A stretch of DNA of 64,000 nt. Origin: Paraflavitalea pollutisoli (GTDB lineage Bacteria; Bacteroidota; Bacteroidia; Chitinophagales; Chitinophagaceae). The position numbers and the translations under genes are program-made. The notes under the pieces were generated by a model, which worked only from the letters and a program-made list of their open reading frames with translations, was not told the DNA's origin and did no database searches. Position 1 is the stretch's first letter. Each line of letters starts with the position of its first letter. Below, piece after piece: positions 25,844 through 35,073 of the stretch. Location of the stretch: positions 183,474 through 247,473 of the forward strand of contig NZ_JARKMX010000006.1 in the NCBI RefSeq assembly GCF_029360705.1, read 5' to 3'.

Positions 25844-26644
25844 ATGATGCCGGAGTCGTTCGATGAACCGGCCTTGTTGCAAGGCACCCACGCCGGACGC
25901 AACAAGCTTGCCATCATGCAGCCCTACTTCCTTCCTTATCTTGGTTATTTTCAACTGATCAATGCTGTAGACCTTTTTGTGGTCTATGACAATATCAAAT
26001 ACACCAAAAAAGGGTGGATCAACCGCAACAGATTTTTGTTGAATGGGAAGGATGCGCTATTTACGATCCCGATTGCAGCATCCTCCGACTTCCTAGATGT
26101 GAGTCAGAAATCCCTGGCCAATGACTATACGAAAGAAAGTGGCCACATACTGGCGAGGATCCGGCAGGCCTATCGAAAAGCCCCGCAGTTTGGCCAGATA
26201 TATCCGGTGATAGAAAGCATTTTTACCCACGACAACCGCAATCTCTTCGGGTTCATATTTCATGCTATCCGCACTATTGTTCAATTGCTGGATATAACCA
26301 CCGAACTGATCGTATCATCGTCGCTCGATATTGACCACCAAAGCAAAGGGGTGTTGAAAGTCCTGGCCATCTGCCAGAAGCTGCAAGCTGATACCTATAT
26401 CAACCCCATTGGAGGGATTGAGTTATATGCCGGACAAGATTTCCGGGCCTCGGGTGTCAATCTCTATTTTCATAATATGGAAGTGGTAGCCTATCGCCAA
26501 GCGGGAACTGAGTTTATTTCACACCTGTCGATCATCGACGTGCTGATGTTCAACAGTCTGCCACAGGTTAAGGCGATGCTGCAACAATTCAAACTACTGG
26601 AACCGGCAGACATCATTCATACAGGAGAGCCTAAAACCGAATAA
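25844..26644 (+). CDS. WbqC-family protein (copy 2)
   Basis: 266 residues from the ATG at 25844; the earlier in-frame start at 25793 would overlap the preceding GT2 gene and adds a low-complexity Ser/Gly stretch. The core begins LAIMQPYFLPYLGYFQLINAVD, with KYTKKGWINRNRFL near residue 65, FTIPIA and YINPIGGIELY near 190. Same family as the 22740 protein but diverged, with about 20 extra N-terminal residues. It opens the second module and is followed after 3 bases by the PhyH-type gene. Confidence 0.83.
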   Translation: MMPESFDEPALLQGTHAGRNKLAIMQPYFLPYLGYFQLINAVDLFVVYDNIKYTKKGWINRNRFLLNGKDALFTIPIAASSDFLDVSQKSLANDYTKESGHILARIRQAYRKAPQFGQIYPVIESIFTHDNRNLFGFIFHAIRTIVQLLDITTELIVSSSLDIDHQSKGVLKVLAICQKLQADTYINPIGGIELYAGQDFRASGVNLYFHNMEVVAYRQAGTEFISHLSIIDVLMFNSLPQVKAMLQQFKLLEPADIIHTGEPKTE

Positions 26645-26647
26645 ATC

Positions 26648-27451
26648 ATGTTAATAGACCTTAATCCTACAACACCGGTGGATACCTTCCTCGAAGGTAT
26701 TCGCGAGCGTGGCTGGATGCATTTCGGACAATGTCTGGAACCTGCTTTCCTGGAAGAGCTGAACGCCGGTATAGAGGCAGCTTACACAACCTGTCATCGT
26801 GTACAGGAGAAAAATGGGGTGAATGTAAATACGGACGGAACCGTTCACCACCTGCTGGGCCAGCAACCGGTATTCCTGGAATTTATTCAGCGGCTGGAGC
26901 TGCACGCCTATATCCGGGCCTTCTTTGACGCGCCCTATATCCTCAATTCCTTCGGCGGCGTGATCAACCTGCCACACAAAGCTTCTTATGTGTGCAATAT
27001 TCACCGTGACATACGCACCTTCTACAACATTCCCATGATGATGAATATGTTGGTGATGCTCGATGATTTCACCCCGGAGAACGGGGCTACCTGGTTTCTG
27101 ACAGGGTCGAATCAAAAAGACGAGCGCCCGACCGATGAACATTTTTACAGTCAGGCCGACCGCGCTGTGGGGAAGGCCGGCGATATCATCCTCTTCGATT
27201 CGCTCGTATGGCATGCTGCCGGTATAAATACCACCGACAAAGTTCGCCGGGCGCTGACACTCACCTTCTCGCGGCCATTCATGAAGCAACAACTCGACTA
27301 TCCCCGGTTGATTGGCTATGACCGCAACAATGCCGGAGAGTTTTCAGAAGAGGTGCAACAGATCATTGGTTTCAATGCGAGGGTGCCTGTCAACCTGGAT
27401 GAATGGTACCAGCCACCTGCTAAAAGATTTTACCGGCCCGGACAGGGTTAA
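26648..27451 (+). CDS. PhyH-family Fe(II)/2-oxoglutarate dioxygenase
   Basis: 267 residues of the phytanoyl-CoA dioxygenase superfamily. The iron-binding facial triad is visible: His and Asp in NIHRDIRTF near residue 116 and the distal His in DSLVWHAAG near residue 190; the 2-oxoglutarate-binding Arg is in VRRALTLTF near residue 205. PhyH proteins in polysaccharide or natural-product loci hydroxylate small acyl or sugar substrates. It occupies the place held by the PLP-fold protein in the first module, so it may tailor an acyl or amino-acyl donor. Substrate unknown. Confidence 0.82.
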   Translation: MLIDLNPTTPVDTFLEGIRERGWMHFGQCLEPAFLEELNAGIEAAYTTCHRVQEKNGVNVNTDGTVHHLLGQQPVFLEFIQRLELHAYIRAFFDAPYILNSFGGVINLPHKASYVCNIHRDIRTFYNIPMMMNMLVMLDDFTPENGATWFLTGSNQKDERPTDEHFYSQADRAVGKAGDIILFDSLVWHAAGINTTDKVRRALTLTFSRPFMKQQLDYPRLIGYDRNNAGEFSEEVQQIIGFNARVPVNLDEWYQPPAKRFYRPGQG

Positions 27452-27462
27452 ACTAATCGACC

Positions 27463-28044
27463 ATGCCATACAGACTCAGAGAAATTTGCCAGGATGATCT
27501 GCCTTTGATCAATCGCTGGCGCAACGATCCCGAGGTGATCGGGTTACTGGGCAATAATTTTCTCTACATCTCTCAGGATGTAGATACTGCCTGGTTTGAA
27601 CAATACCTTCAAAACAGAGACAAGGCAAAACGCTTTGCCATTGTGGATAATATGCGCAATCGGGTGATAGGAACCACCCAGCTAACCGGTATACATGCCA
27701 TCAATCAATCGGCGGAGTTCTCCATCGCTATTGGCGATAAAGATTACTGGAACAAAGGGGTGGGTTACATGGCCACCAGGATGGTGCTCGATCATGGGTT
27801 CAATGACCTGAACCTGCATCGTATCTGGCTGACCGTCCTGGTCCGGAATGTTCGTGCGGTTCGTTTGTACGATAAGATTGGTTTCAGGAATGAGGGCATT
27901 CAACGGCATTGTGTGTATAAGCAAGGTGCTTTTGAAGACCAGTTGATGATGGCGGTGCTGAAAGAGGAATACCTGCCTGTTTTATCAACCAGTGTGTCCA
28001 AAAAGGCGGTGCCGGCCTCCATTCGCCAACCGGTGAACGTGTGA
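27463..28044 (+). CDS. GNAT-family N-acetyltransferase (copy 2)
   Basis: 193 residues. YRLREICQDDLPLINRWRNDPEV at the start, then RVIGTTQLTGI, the acetyl-CoA-binding ISIAI-like stretch with DKDYWNKGVGYMATRMVLDH, and LHRIWLTVLVRNVRAVRLYDKIGF, a classical RimJ-like C-terminal GNAT block. Together with the PhyH enzyme upstream it may transfer a modified acyl group to an amino sugar. It begins 11 bases after that gene. The last 20 residues are variable and probably disordered. Confidence 0.85.
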   Translation: MPYRLREICQDDLPLINRWRNDPEVIGLLGNNFLYISQDVDTAWFEQYLQNRDKAKRFAIVDNMRNRVIGTTQLTGIHAINQSAEFSIAIGDKDYWNKGVGYMATRMVLDHGFNDLNLHRIWLTVLVRNVRAVRLYDKIGFRNEGIQRHCVYKQGAFEDQLMMAVLKEEYLPVLSTSVSKKAVPASIRQPVNV

Positions 28045-28072
28045 ACAGGTTAATCACCCCTAAACCTATACC

Positions 28073-28909
28073 ATGTCCAGAGATCCAATCTTATCCGTGT
28101 GTACCATTACCTATAACCATGAGCGTTTCATAGCACAATGCCTCGATGGTCTATTGAACCAGCAGACTAATTTCCCTTTTGAGATCGTACTCGGGGAAGA
28201 TTGCGGTGGAGACCGCACACGGGAGATCATCCGGTCGTATGCGGAGCGGTACCCCCATATCATCAAGCCCATTTATCACGAACGGAATGTAGGGGCTTCG
28301 CCCAACCTGTTTCAATATTGTCTCCCTGCAGCCAGGGGAAAGTATATAGCCATTTGCGATGGTGACGATTACTGGACCGACCCGCTCAAGCTGCAGCGTC
28401 AGGTGGATTTTCTCAATGATCATCCCGAATGTGTGATGAGTTTTCACCGGGTTAAGCAGGTCGACCAGGATGATCGGATCACTCAACAGCAGGAGCCGGC
28501 AGCGCAAGTGAAAATGTATGATTGGCAGGATATCCTGCACATCAGCATACCGACGTTGTCGGTCGTATTTAGAAATTGCATAGAATGCTACCCGGAAGAG
28601 TCATACCGGGCCAAAAGTGGTGATACATTCCTGTTTGGTATGCTATCGCAGTTTGGTGGAGCTGCTGACCAGGGGTTTGTAGGTGCGCACTACCGGGTAC
28701 ATGCAGGCGGCACGTATTCTGGCAAAAGCCAGGTTGAGCAATACCGGCAAACCATTCATACCCGAAAGCTCATGAAGCAATCTGCCTTTTTCAACCGGGC
28801 GCAACTGGAAGAATTGACCCGGGAGATCGACCGCAGGAAGAAACGATACATGAAACATTTTATCAAGAAAGGAGAATTCAGCAACTGTCTGAAGATATTG
28901 TTTACCTGA
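28073..28909 (+). CDS. GT2 glycosyltransferase, GEDxSxDxTR type (copy C)
   Basis: 278 residues. SVCTITYNHERFIAQCLDG, GEDCGGDRTREI (Gly replaces the Ser found in copies A and B), CDGDDYWTDPLKLQRQV and HYRVHAGGTYS. It is clearly the nearest relative of the copy at 24997 along the full length. Completes the second module. Predicted inner-membrane-associated transferase of the EPS repeat unit. Confidence 0.86.
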   Translation: MSRDPILSVCTITYNHERFIAQCLDGLLNQQTNFPFEIVLGEDCGGDRTREIIRSYAERYPHIIKPIYHERNVGASPNLFQYCLPAARGKYIAICDGDDYWTDPLKLQRQVDFLNDHPECVMSFHRVKQVDQDDRITQQQEPAAQVKMYDWQDILHISIPTLSVVFRNCIECYPEESYRAKSGDTFLFGMLSQFGGAADQGFVGAHYRVHAGGTYSGKSQVEQYRQTIHTRKLMKQSAFFNRAQLEELTREIDRRKKRYMKHFIKKGEFSNCLKILFT

Positions 28910-28922
28910 AACGCAAAGCCAC

Positions 28923-29771
28923 ATGATTACCATCATTACCCCCACCTTCAATCGTGAGGTGCTGGTACAAAGTACGATCCGCAGCATTCAGCAGCAAACC
29001 TACACCGATTGGGAACTGATCATCGTCGACGATGGATCAACCGACAATACCGAGCACGTATTGAAATCTTACCTGACCGATTCGCGGATAAGGTATATCA
29101 GGAAATCAAACTCCGGACAGGCAGACAGCCTGAATACGGGTGCGGCGCAAGCAAAAGGTGAGTTCATTACTTTCCTCGATAGCGATGATGAGGCGTACCC
29201 CAATTGGCTGCAAACTGTAGCTGCCGGAATAAAAGAAGATACAGGTATCCTCTGCGTGGGTGCCATCCGGAAATTCCCCGACGGATCGCGGGTGCAGGAG
29301 GGGATGAATGTGTTTCATTTCTTCGGACAGACCTTCTTCCTCAAGTTTACTTGCGGCTCGCTGTTCATCCGCCGCAGCCTATTTGAGGTAGTAAGGGGGT
29401 ACGATGCCAGCCTGAAATCGAATATACAAACCGACCTGGGTTACCGCCTGTTGGTCCATTTGCGAGAATCGAAGATGAACGCCGTAGTGATCAACGAATA
29501 CCTTGTACAGATCAATATTCACCAGGGCGAGCGTATCCGGACCAACTGGAAAAGAAGACGCGAAGGGGGAATACAATTTATCGAAAAACATTATGGTTTT
29601 ATTTACGAGCACGACAAAAAGGAGATCGCCAATATTTATTCGGTGATTGCGCATTCCAGCTATAAACTGCGCCAACGGCAGGAATCGGTGAAATACCTGT
29701 TCAAAGCCATTCGGCACAATCCGGTACGTTGGATCAACTATATGCGTATGGTCAAGTATGCGCTGTTGTAG
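28923..29771 (+). CDS. GT2 glycosyltransferase
   Basis: 282 residues of the common GT-A layout: ITIITPTFNREVLVQSTIRSI at the N-terminus, IIVDDGSTDNTE near residue 37, and FLDSDDEAYPNWL near residue 87 with the metal-binding DxDD. Not a close relative of the three GEDxSxDxTR copies. A C-terminal basic, Tyr-rich tail without transmembrane helices suggests peripheral membrane association. 13 bases after the preceding gene. Confidence 0.87.
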   Translation: MITIITPTFNREVLVQSTIRSIQQQTYTDWELIIVDDGSTDNTEHVLKSYLTDSRIRYIRKSNSGQADSLNTGAAQAKGEFITFLDSDDEAYPNWLQTVAAGIKEDTGILCVGAIRKFPDGSRVQEGMNVFHFFGQTFFLKFTCGSLFIRRSLFEVVRGYDASLKSNIQTDLGYRLLVHLRESKMNAVVINEYLVQINIHQGERIRTNWKRRREGGIQFIEKHYGFIYEHDKKEIANIYSVIAHSSYKLRQRQESVKYLFKAIRHNPVRWINYMRMVKYALL

Positions 29772-29805
29772 CAATCGTCCTTCTCATTTATAACGAAGCC
29801 TATAT

Positions 29806-30672
29806 ATGTCTCAACAAGTGTGCGCAGTCATCGTGACGTTCAACCGGGTCGATACCCTGAAGACGGCATTGGCCCATATTCTCGCGCAAACAGTACCACC
29901 CGCTGCCATCGTCATCGTCGACAACAACAGTACGGATGGTACCCGTGCCTACCTCTCTACGGTCGATGGCCGCCAGCAGATCCACTGTCTTTACCTCGAT
30001 GCCAATGTGGGGAGTGCAGGTGCCATTGCAGAAGCCATGCGCTATGGTTTAAAGCAGGATCAATACGACTATTTCTGGATACTGGACGATGATACTTTTT
30101 ATGAAAAAGACGCTTTGAAAGACTTGTTGCAACACAGTGAGGCGGGCAACTTTGATCTGCTCGGGTTACACGGTGCGCTCATCCGATTTGGTAAAAAGCG
30201 TCCCTTATTGCCCGACCGCCAATTGCAGGTAGCCGACTACGCGCTGATCGATGGCGCGTTGATCAGAACAGCAGCGATCAAAAAAGCCGGCGTGGTCGAT
30301 GCAATTTTCTTTATGATGTGCGATGACCACGAGTATTGCATGCGGCTCCGTAAACATGGCTGTTCCATCGGTGTCCTGAAAAATGGCGCCGACAACAGGC
30401 TTTACCTGGGTGGACAGGGGAGTTTCACGAGGGCCACGCTCTGGAGAGGATACTATTCTTCCCGCAACCACCTGATCATTGTGAAGCGATATTTTTCTTT
30501 TACCGCGCTCATAGCATACCTGCTGATGCAGGCAAAGCTCATCACGGCAGCGGCTGTTTTTGCCCCCGATCGGTTTCAGCGTGTACGCTTGCGTTTATGT
30601 GGTATCTGGCATGGCCTGGTTGGCGTAGGCGGTAAAACACTCGACCCACAAACCCTGAAATTCATCCGATAA
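29806..30672 (+). CDS. GT2 glycosyltransferase, rhamnosyl/galactofuranosyl-transferase-like
   Basis: 288 residues. CAVIVTFNRVDTLKTALAHI at the start, IVIVDNNSTDGTR near residue 36, and FWILDDDTFYEKDAL near residue 93. The pattern VDNxSxDxT plus LDDD and the GGxGSFTRATLWRGYYSSRN region near residue 205 are typical of the WbbL/GlfT-related group of GT2 enzymes. The donor could be a rhamnose- or furanose-type sugar, which is only a family-level expectation. Confidence 0.86.
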   Translation: MSQQVCAVIVTFNRVDTLKTALAHILAQTVPPAAIVIVDNNSTDGTRAYLSTVDGRQQIHCLYLDANVGSAGAIAEAMRYGLKQDQYDYFWILDDDTFYEKDALKDLLQHSEAGNFDLLGLHGALIRFGKKRPLLPDRQLQVADYALIDGALIRTAAIKKAGVVDAIFFMMCDDHEYCMRLRKHGCSIGVLKNGADNRLYLGGQGSFTRATLWRGYYSSRNHLIIVKRYFSFTALIAYLLMQAKLITAAAVFAPDRFQRVRLRLCGIWHGLVGVGGKTLDPQTLKFIR

Positions 30673-30735
30673 TTGATTTACCCTTAAAGGCCGACCTTCT
30701 TACTCAACATTTACCAGACACTAAAAACGTTTACA

Positions 30736-31572
30736 TTGAAAACTCAGCAATTCAACAAAGTGGTTGTAAATACCCTGCGGTTTACGTACAGGTTTGGCCT
30801 TATCAAAGCGCTCCTGCTTTTTGTGACCGTCTTTGCAGCAGCGGAAGAGTACAAAGTAAAATGGAAAGGACGCACTGTGCACATCCGCAAAGGCACTACC
30901 GATTTCTGTGTGTTCCGGCAGGTAATGGTCTTTGAACAGTACCGCATCAAGAAATTACCGAAAGAGGAGGTGAAGGTGATTGTTGATCTTGGGTCGAACA
31001 TCGGTTTGTCGGTACTTTATTTTAAAGCCCAATATCCGGATGCGCAGGTGATTGCCGTGGAACCCGACAAAGAAAACTTTGAACTGATGATGAAGAATGT
31101 AGGCAGGTTACCCGGTGTACACTGTCTCAATAATGCCATCTGGAACAGTAGTAAACTGCTGGGGTTGTACGACAGCGGAGGAGGGGAATACAGTTACCTG
31201 GTGAAAGAGGAAAGCCAGCAGGAAAAAGCTGCGATACGTTCTATTACCATCAATGATATCATCGACCGGTACAAGCTGTCGGAGATCGACCTGCTTAAGA
31301 TCGATATAGAAGGGTCGGAAAAAGAATTGTTTTCCGGAAATTACCAGTCCTGGCTACCTAAAGTGAATTGTATCGTGATTGAAGTGCACGACTGGTTCAG
31401 GCCGGGATGTGCGGCGGCTTTTTTCCGGGCCATCAGTGATCGGGAATATACTTTTTCCTTCCATGGAGAGAATATCACCATCGTATTTGATAAAACACCC
31501 GAGCCGGTCACTGCGACAGTGACCAATGTACCGGGTAACCAGGCTTATTACCACCAACGGGTGAAATGCTGA
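30736..31572 (+). CDS. FkbM-family methyltransferase
   Basis: 278 residues, using a TTG start at 30736; the next in-frame ATG would remove about 56 residues ahead of the SAM-binding fold. SAM motif I is VIVDLGSNIGLSVLYF near residue 78, then IAVEPDKENFELM near 102, and the FkbM signature LLKIDIEGSEKELF near residue 184. Such enzymes O-methylate sugar hydroxyls. In an EPS locus it probably methylates one residue of the repeat unit or its terminal sugar. It overlaps the next gene by 7 bases. Confidence 0.83.
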   Translation: MKTQQFNKVVVNTLRFTYRFGLIKALLLFVTVFAAAEEYKVKWKGRTVHIRKGTTDFCVFRQVMVFEQYRIKKLPKEEVKVIVDLGSNIGLSVLYFKAQYPDAQVIAVEPDKENFELMMKNVGRLPGVHCLNNAIWNSSKLLGLYDSGGGEYSYLVKEESQQEKAAIRSITINDIIDRYKLSEIDLLKIDIEGSEKELFSGNYQSWLPKVNCIVIEVHDWFRPGCAAAFFRAISDREYTFSFHGENITIVFDKTPEPVTATVTNVPGNQAYYHQRVKC

Positions 31573-32756
31573 CTATTACCACAACTGAAAAGAGAGAAGA
31601 GCCAAGCGTGGTACGGAATGGGACGTATCCGGTTGGCAAGGTCCTATTTGTCATCGATACACTGGAAGTAGGCGGTGCTGAACAGAGTCTGCTCGACCTT
31701 GTGACCCGGTTTAGTACCCTGGAGCCGGTCGTGTGCCATGTTTACGCCGGAGAAACACTGAAGCCGCAGTTTACAGCTAGTGGCATCCGGGTGCGGTCAA
31801 TAGGTCTGCGACAAAAATATGGATGGGTAACGGCTTACCAGAAACTGAAGGCAGTTTTGCAGGAAGAAGCACCGGACCTGGTAGTGGCTTATCTTACCCG
31901 GTCTGAACTGTTGTCCCGGGTATTGTGCCGCCAACTGCATATTCCCGTGATGGGTACTTTCGTCAGTGACCTCTATGGTAAATCCTACAACCACTCGTTG
32001 TCTCGTAAGGCACAATGGGGGGTAGCTTTTTTCAAATGGCTTAACCGCATCACTGCGGGTTATTGTGCGGGGTTCATTGCCAACTCCGAATCGATCGCGC
32101 AGGCCAATGCCGCACAACTGGGCATTCCAGCTGCCAAGATACAGGTGATCAACCGGGGCCGGGACAGCCGTCGATTTGTGTTCAAGCCCCGCACCGTCCT
32201 GCCTGGAAAACCAATCCGTTTTCTGCATGTAGGCAGGCTGGTGCCGGTGAAGGGGCATCACGACCTGCTACATGCTTTTCATGCTTTTGTTCAGCAACAC
32301 CCAGCTGCACAGTTGCACCTGGCAGGTGAAGGTCCGGAGCGATCTGGCCTCACACAATTGATGACACAACTCGGGCTATCGGGTAACGTACAACTGCTGG
32401 GTATCCGTACAGATATACCTATGCTGTTGCAACAATATGATTGTTTTGTATTTCCCTCACTCAGCGAAGGATTCAGCGGAGCAGTTGTAGAAGCGATGTT
32501 GTCGGGATTGCCTGTACTGGCCAGCGCTATACCTGCCAACAAGGAGGTGTTGCAGCACTTGCAGACAGGATATCTTTTTTCAAGTAATGAGGTGGCTTCC
32601 CTGACAGCCGCTTTGCACTGGTTCCAGGCACATCGAGCTGAAGCGCTGACAATGGCAGCAGCAGCCCATACGTACGCACTGGAACATTTCGAGCTCGATG
32701 ATATTGCTGCCCGTATGGAAGCTTATTTACAGACGATAATTGCCCACCTGGCATGA
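31566..32756 (+). CDS. GT4 glycosyltransferase (1)
   Basis: 396 residues, GT-B fold. The N-terminal donor loop region VLFVIDTLEVGGAEQSLLDL starts near residue 27, and the C-terminal nucleotide-sugar motif FPSLSEGFSGAVVEAMLSG gives the E-x7-E pair near residue 300. Retaining GT4 enzymes build EPS repeats from UDP- or GDP-sugars. Its ATG overlaps the end of the FkbM gene, and its stop overlaps the next GT4 start by four bases, so translation is coupled on both sides. Confidence 0.87.
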   Translation: MLTITTTEKREEPSVVRNGTYPVGKVLFVIDTLEVGGAEQSLLDLVTRFSTLEPVVCHVYAGETLKPQFTASGIRVRSIGLRQKYGWVTAYQKLKAVLQEEAPDLVVAYLTRSELLSRVLCRQLHIPVMGTFVSDLYGKSYNHSLSRKAQWGVAFFKWLNRITAGYCAGFIANSESIAQANAAQLGIPAAKIQVINRGRDSRRFVFKPRTVLPGKPIRFLHVGRLVPVKGHHDLLHAFHAFVQQHPAAQLHLAGEGPERSGLTQLMTQLGLSGNVQLLGIRTDIPMLLQQYDCFVFPSLSEGFSGAVVEAMLSGLPVLASAIPANKEVLQHLQTGYLFSSNEVASLTAALHWFQAHRAEALTMAAAAHTYALEHFELDDIAARMEAYLQTIIAHLA

Positions 32757-33883
32757 CTATACTTCACCTGGTACAGCGACCACAGATGCGGGGAGCTGAG
32801 ATCTTTGCGGCGCAGCTGGCCAATCATACCCGGCGCCAGGGGCACCAGGTGATCCTGGTATCACTGTTCCCGGGAAATATACAGTTGCCGTTTGAAGGCA
32901 CCACCATCGACCTGGGTGGCAAGCCCGGTCATCGTTTATGGAACTTCACGGCCTGGCGCCGCTTGGCGGCCATCATCCGGAAAGAAAAACCTGATGTGAT
33001 CCAGGCCAATGCGGGCGATACCCTCAAATATGCCGTGTTTTCCAAACTGTTGTTTCGTTGGAAACAGCCGATCATATTTCGCAATGCGAGTACCATTAGC
33101 CTGTATATCAAGACCTGGCCTGCTAAAATGTGGAATGGCTTCCTGTTTCGGCATGCCGATAAGATCGTATCGGTGAGCAAGACCTCCGCAACGGATTTTG
33201 CCAACCTGTATCCCAACTGCCAACACAAGATCACGGTAGTACCCATTGGTATCGAGGAAACAATTGTAGAGCAGCAGGCGCTGGATACTTCCGGCAACAA
33301 TGGACATCATTTTCCCTGTCTGGTACATGTGGGTGGCTTTACCTACGAAAAGAACCATATCCGGCTCATCACGATCTTCCAGGATCTGCTGCATCATTAT
33401 CCGCAGGCACGTTTGTACCTGGTGGGGGATGGCCCCTTGCGAGGCGACATTGAGTTGATCGTACAACAGAAGGGGCTGGCCGGATCGATCAGGTTCCTGG
33501 GCGCCCGGAAAGAAGTCATGCCACTGATCGCCTCGGCCGATGTGTTGCTGCTGCCCAGTATTATCGAAGGGTTACCGGGTGTTATCCTCGAAGCATTCTA
33601 TTGTAAGATTCCGGTTGTGGCCTATGATGTAGGTGGCGTAGGAGAGGTGTTGATCAACAACGATACCGGCCACCTGGTGCGGAAGGGCGATGAGAGTGGG
33701 TTTGTGGCGGCGATCCGTGATGCGATCGAGCACAAGGAAGAAGATCAATTCATGGTGCAGAATGCCTATCAGCTCGTGACATCGGGCTACCTCAATAAAT
33801 GGATCGCCAAAAGATTTATCCAGGTGTATGAATCCGTGCTGAAACGCTGGAGTAATATATCATCTATTCAGAATACTGCTTAA
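32753..33883 (+). CDS. GT4 glycosyltransferase (2)
   Basis: 376 residues. ILHLVQRPQMRGAEIFAAQLA at the N-terminus, VHVGGFTYEKNHIRLI linker region near residue 190, and LPSIIEGLPGVILEAFYCK near residue 265 with both catalytic-site Glu residues. GT-B fold; starts within an ATGA overlap with the previous gene. Donor sugar unknown. Confidence 0.87.
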   Translation: MTILHLVQRPQMRGAEIFAAQLANHTRRQGHQVILVSLFPGNIQLPFEGTTIDLGGKPGHRLWNFTAWRRLAAIIRKEKPDVIQANAGDTLKYAVFSKLLFRWKQPIIFRNASTISLYIKTWPAKMWNGFLFRHADKIVSVSKTSATDFANLYPNCQHKITVVPIGIEETIVEQQALDTSGNNGHHFPCLVHVGGFTYEKNHIRLITIFQDLLHHYPQARLYLVGDGPLRGDIELIVQQKGLAGSIRFLGARKEVMPLIASADVLLLPSIIEGLPGVILEAFYCKIPVVAYDVGGVGEVLINNDTGHLVRKGDESGFVAAIRDAIEHKEEDQFMVQNAYQLVTSGYLNKWIAKRFIQVYESVLKRWSNISSIQNTA

Positions 33884-33894
33884 CCTTCTTTTCG

Positions 33895-35073
33895 ATGGAT
33901 ACGACGCTGAGTGCTTTTGCCCGTAAACAGGTGGTGCCACAACAGGAGCCAGTCCAGGTATTGCATATCATCAAATCGCTGGGACGTGGAGGGGCAGAAG
34001 TCCTGTTGCCCGAATCGCTCAACCAGCATGATAAACAGCATTATCATTTTCACTATATCTATTTTCTACCCTGGAAGAACCAGGTTGTTCCTGAACTGCA
34101 AGCAGCTGGTGGAACGGTCGTCTGTATGTCGGCCAGCAACAATGCGCAGATTATGCTGCAGGTACGAAAGATCATGCAATACATCCGGCGGCACCGTATT
34201 CAGTTGATCCATTGCCACCTGCCCTGGGCGGGCATCGTTGGTCGCATCGCAGGCAGGCTTACAGGTGTCCCTGTCGTATACACGGAGCACAACAAATGGG
34301 AACGGTATCATCGCCTGACCTACCTGATGAACAAATGGAGTTTCTCCACCCAGCAACAGGTCATCGCCGTATCGGGCGAAGTGGCCAACTCGATCAGGAA
34401 GCATTACAAAAAAGATCATCCGCGTGTGCAGGTCGTGCAAAACGGCATCGATACGGATAAATATACCAGCCGCAAGGCAGGTTCGCGGGACATTCGGCGC
34501 GAGCTTGACATTGCCCCCAAAGCACCAGTAATTGGTATTGCCTGTGTATTCCGGGCACAAAAGCGCCTTACACACTGGCTGGAGATCGCCCACGCCTTGC
34601 ACCTGCAACACCCGGATACACGCTTCATCATTGTGGGCGATGGCGTTCTGCACCATGAGGTGCACGAGAAAGCCAGGGACCTCAATATGGAGGCGTACCT
34701 GCATTTCGCCGGTTTGCAAACGGAAATGCGCCCCTGGTTGCATGCCATGGATATCTTCATGATGAGCTCCGAGTTTGAAGGATTACCCATAGCGTTGCTG
34801 GAAGCGATGAGTATGGGTTGTATGCCAGCCTGTACGGCTGCGGGTGGTATTCCTGAAGTGGTCGTGGACAATGAGAATGGTATCCTGGTTCCGGTGGAGC
34901 ATCCGCTGCAATTGGCAGATCGTCTGGCAGCTTTTCTTCGCCAACCAGCGCAATTGGCTGCACGGCGGCAAGCTGCGCGCGATACGGTGGTCAATCATTT
35001 CAGCATGAAGAAAATGGTTGGCCAGCTGGAAAATATCTACGAACAGCTCCTTCCTAAAAACAACCGCTTGTGA
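33895..35073 (+). CDS. GT4 glycosyltransferase (3)
   Basis: 392 residues. QVLHIIKSLGRGGAEVLLPESL near residue 20, the acceptor-side VYTEHNKWERYHRLTY near residue 125, IGIACVFRAQKRLTHWLEIA near 215, and MSSEFEGLPIALLEAMSMGC near 285 with the E-x7-E pair. GT-B fold retaining enzyme. The stop TGA shares bases with the ATG of the polymerase-like gene that follows (TGATG). Confidence 0.87.
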   Translation: MDTTLSAFARKQVVPQQEPVQVLHIIKSLGRGGAEVLLPESLNQHDKQHYHFHYIYFLPWKNQVVPELQAAGGTVVCMSASNNAQIMLQVRKIMQYIRRHRIQLIHCHLPWAGIVGRIAGRLTGVPVVYTEHNKWERYHRLTYLMNKWSFSTQQQVIAVSGEVANSIRKHYKKDHPRVQVVQNGIDTDKYTSRKAGSRDIRRELDIAPKAPVIGIACVFRAQKRLTHWLEIAHALHLQHPDTRFIIVGDGVLHHEVHEKARDLNMEAYLHFAGLQTEMRPWLHAMDIFMMSSEFEGLPIALLEAMSMGCMPACTAAGGIPEVVVDNENGILVPVEHPLQLADRLAAFLRQPAQLAARRQAARDTVVNHFSMKKMVGQLENIYEQLLPKNNRL

